NCBI GenBank assembly: GCA_002293545.1
Contig: DBDL01000030.1
Location: 4,485-10,222, forward strand
Origin: Lachnoclostridium sp. UBA933
GTDB lineage: Bacteria > Bacillota > Clostridia > Lachnospirales > Lachnospiraceae
DNA: 5,738 nt
Reading direction: 5' to 3'
The notes below the pieces were generated by a model, which saw only the letters and a program-made list of their open reading frames with translations, was not told the origin of the DNA and made no database searches. How positions within the stretch are numbered: position 1 is the first letter of the stretch; each line of letters begins with the position of its first letter. Below are positions 5,702 through 5,738 of this stretch, piece by piece. The translations under genes and the position numbers were made by a program.

Positions 5702-5738
5702 TTGGAGCAATTTAAGAGTAAATATTTATTAAATCGTT
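5702..5738 (+). CDS. 5' end of a further operon gene with TTG start (partial)
   Basis: A TTG at 5702 opens a frame reading MEQFKSKYLLNR to the window edge without a stop. AAAGGA (5687-5692) lies 9 nt upstream, and the context GGGGATTG mirrors AGGGATTG at the 2386 start. No ATG or GTG exists between 5658 and the edge in any frame, so TTG is the only standard start available here. The basic, short N-terminus would suit an inner-membrane protein such as a CpaB/RcpC homologue, which commonly follows pilin genes in Tad loci. Twelve residues are too few to identify it. Confidence 0.45.
   Translation, partial: MEQFKSKYLLNR

Overview
The window reads as low-to-moderate GC Gram-positive DNA, most likely a member of the Clostridia (Lachnospiraceae-like). 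This is inferred from strong GGAGG-type ribosome binding sites, a sigma-A-type promoter, TTG start codons and protein architectures familiar from clostridial surface loci (right-handed beta-helix, InlB B-repeat and Ig-like domains next to a small Flp-type membrane peptide). No species-level call is possible from the sequence alone.

Layout. (1) Positions 1-1225 hold the body of a secreted papain-fold (C39-like) cysteine peptidase, whose true start probably lies left of the window. It is visibly more AT-rich than the rest. (2) Positions 1226-1454 are a 229-nt intergenic stretch. It carries a good sigma-A promoter (TTTACA, 17 nt, TATGAT) with a 6-bp dyad over the spacer and -10, and a tandem TTGTGACA repeat just upstream. 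No convincing terminator is visible. (3) Positions 1455-5738 are a single-direction, operon-like run of four genes: a TadZ/CpaE-like ATPase-fold protein with no Walker A lysine and a strange cysteine-every-fourth-residue tail; a 1030-residue exported beta-helix / InlB-B-repeat / Ig-like surface protein; a 60-residue single-helix peptide resembling the mature part of a Flp1-type pilin; and the first 12 codons of a further gene that starts with TTG.

How they may work together. A MinD/ParA-fold TadZ/CpaE homologue, a Flp-like pilin and a large exported adhesin in one transcription unit suggest the 5' end of a Tad (tight adherence) type IVc pilus or secretion locus. In that model the beta-helix protein is an adhesin or pilus-associated component, and the genes beyond the right edge would encode CpaB, TadA, TadB and TadC homologues. 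That is inference, since none of the assembly ATPase or platform genes lies inside the window.

The most unusual features are the 12-nt minisatellite that encodes the Cys-rich tail, which is interrupted by one extra T and continues in the next frame past the stop codon, and the pilin-like peptide, which has no prepilin leader and cannot gain one because an in-frame stop lies directly upstream of its ATG.
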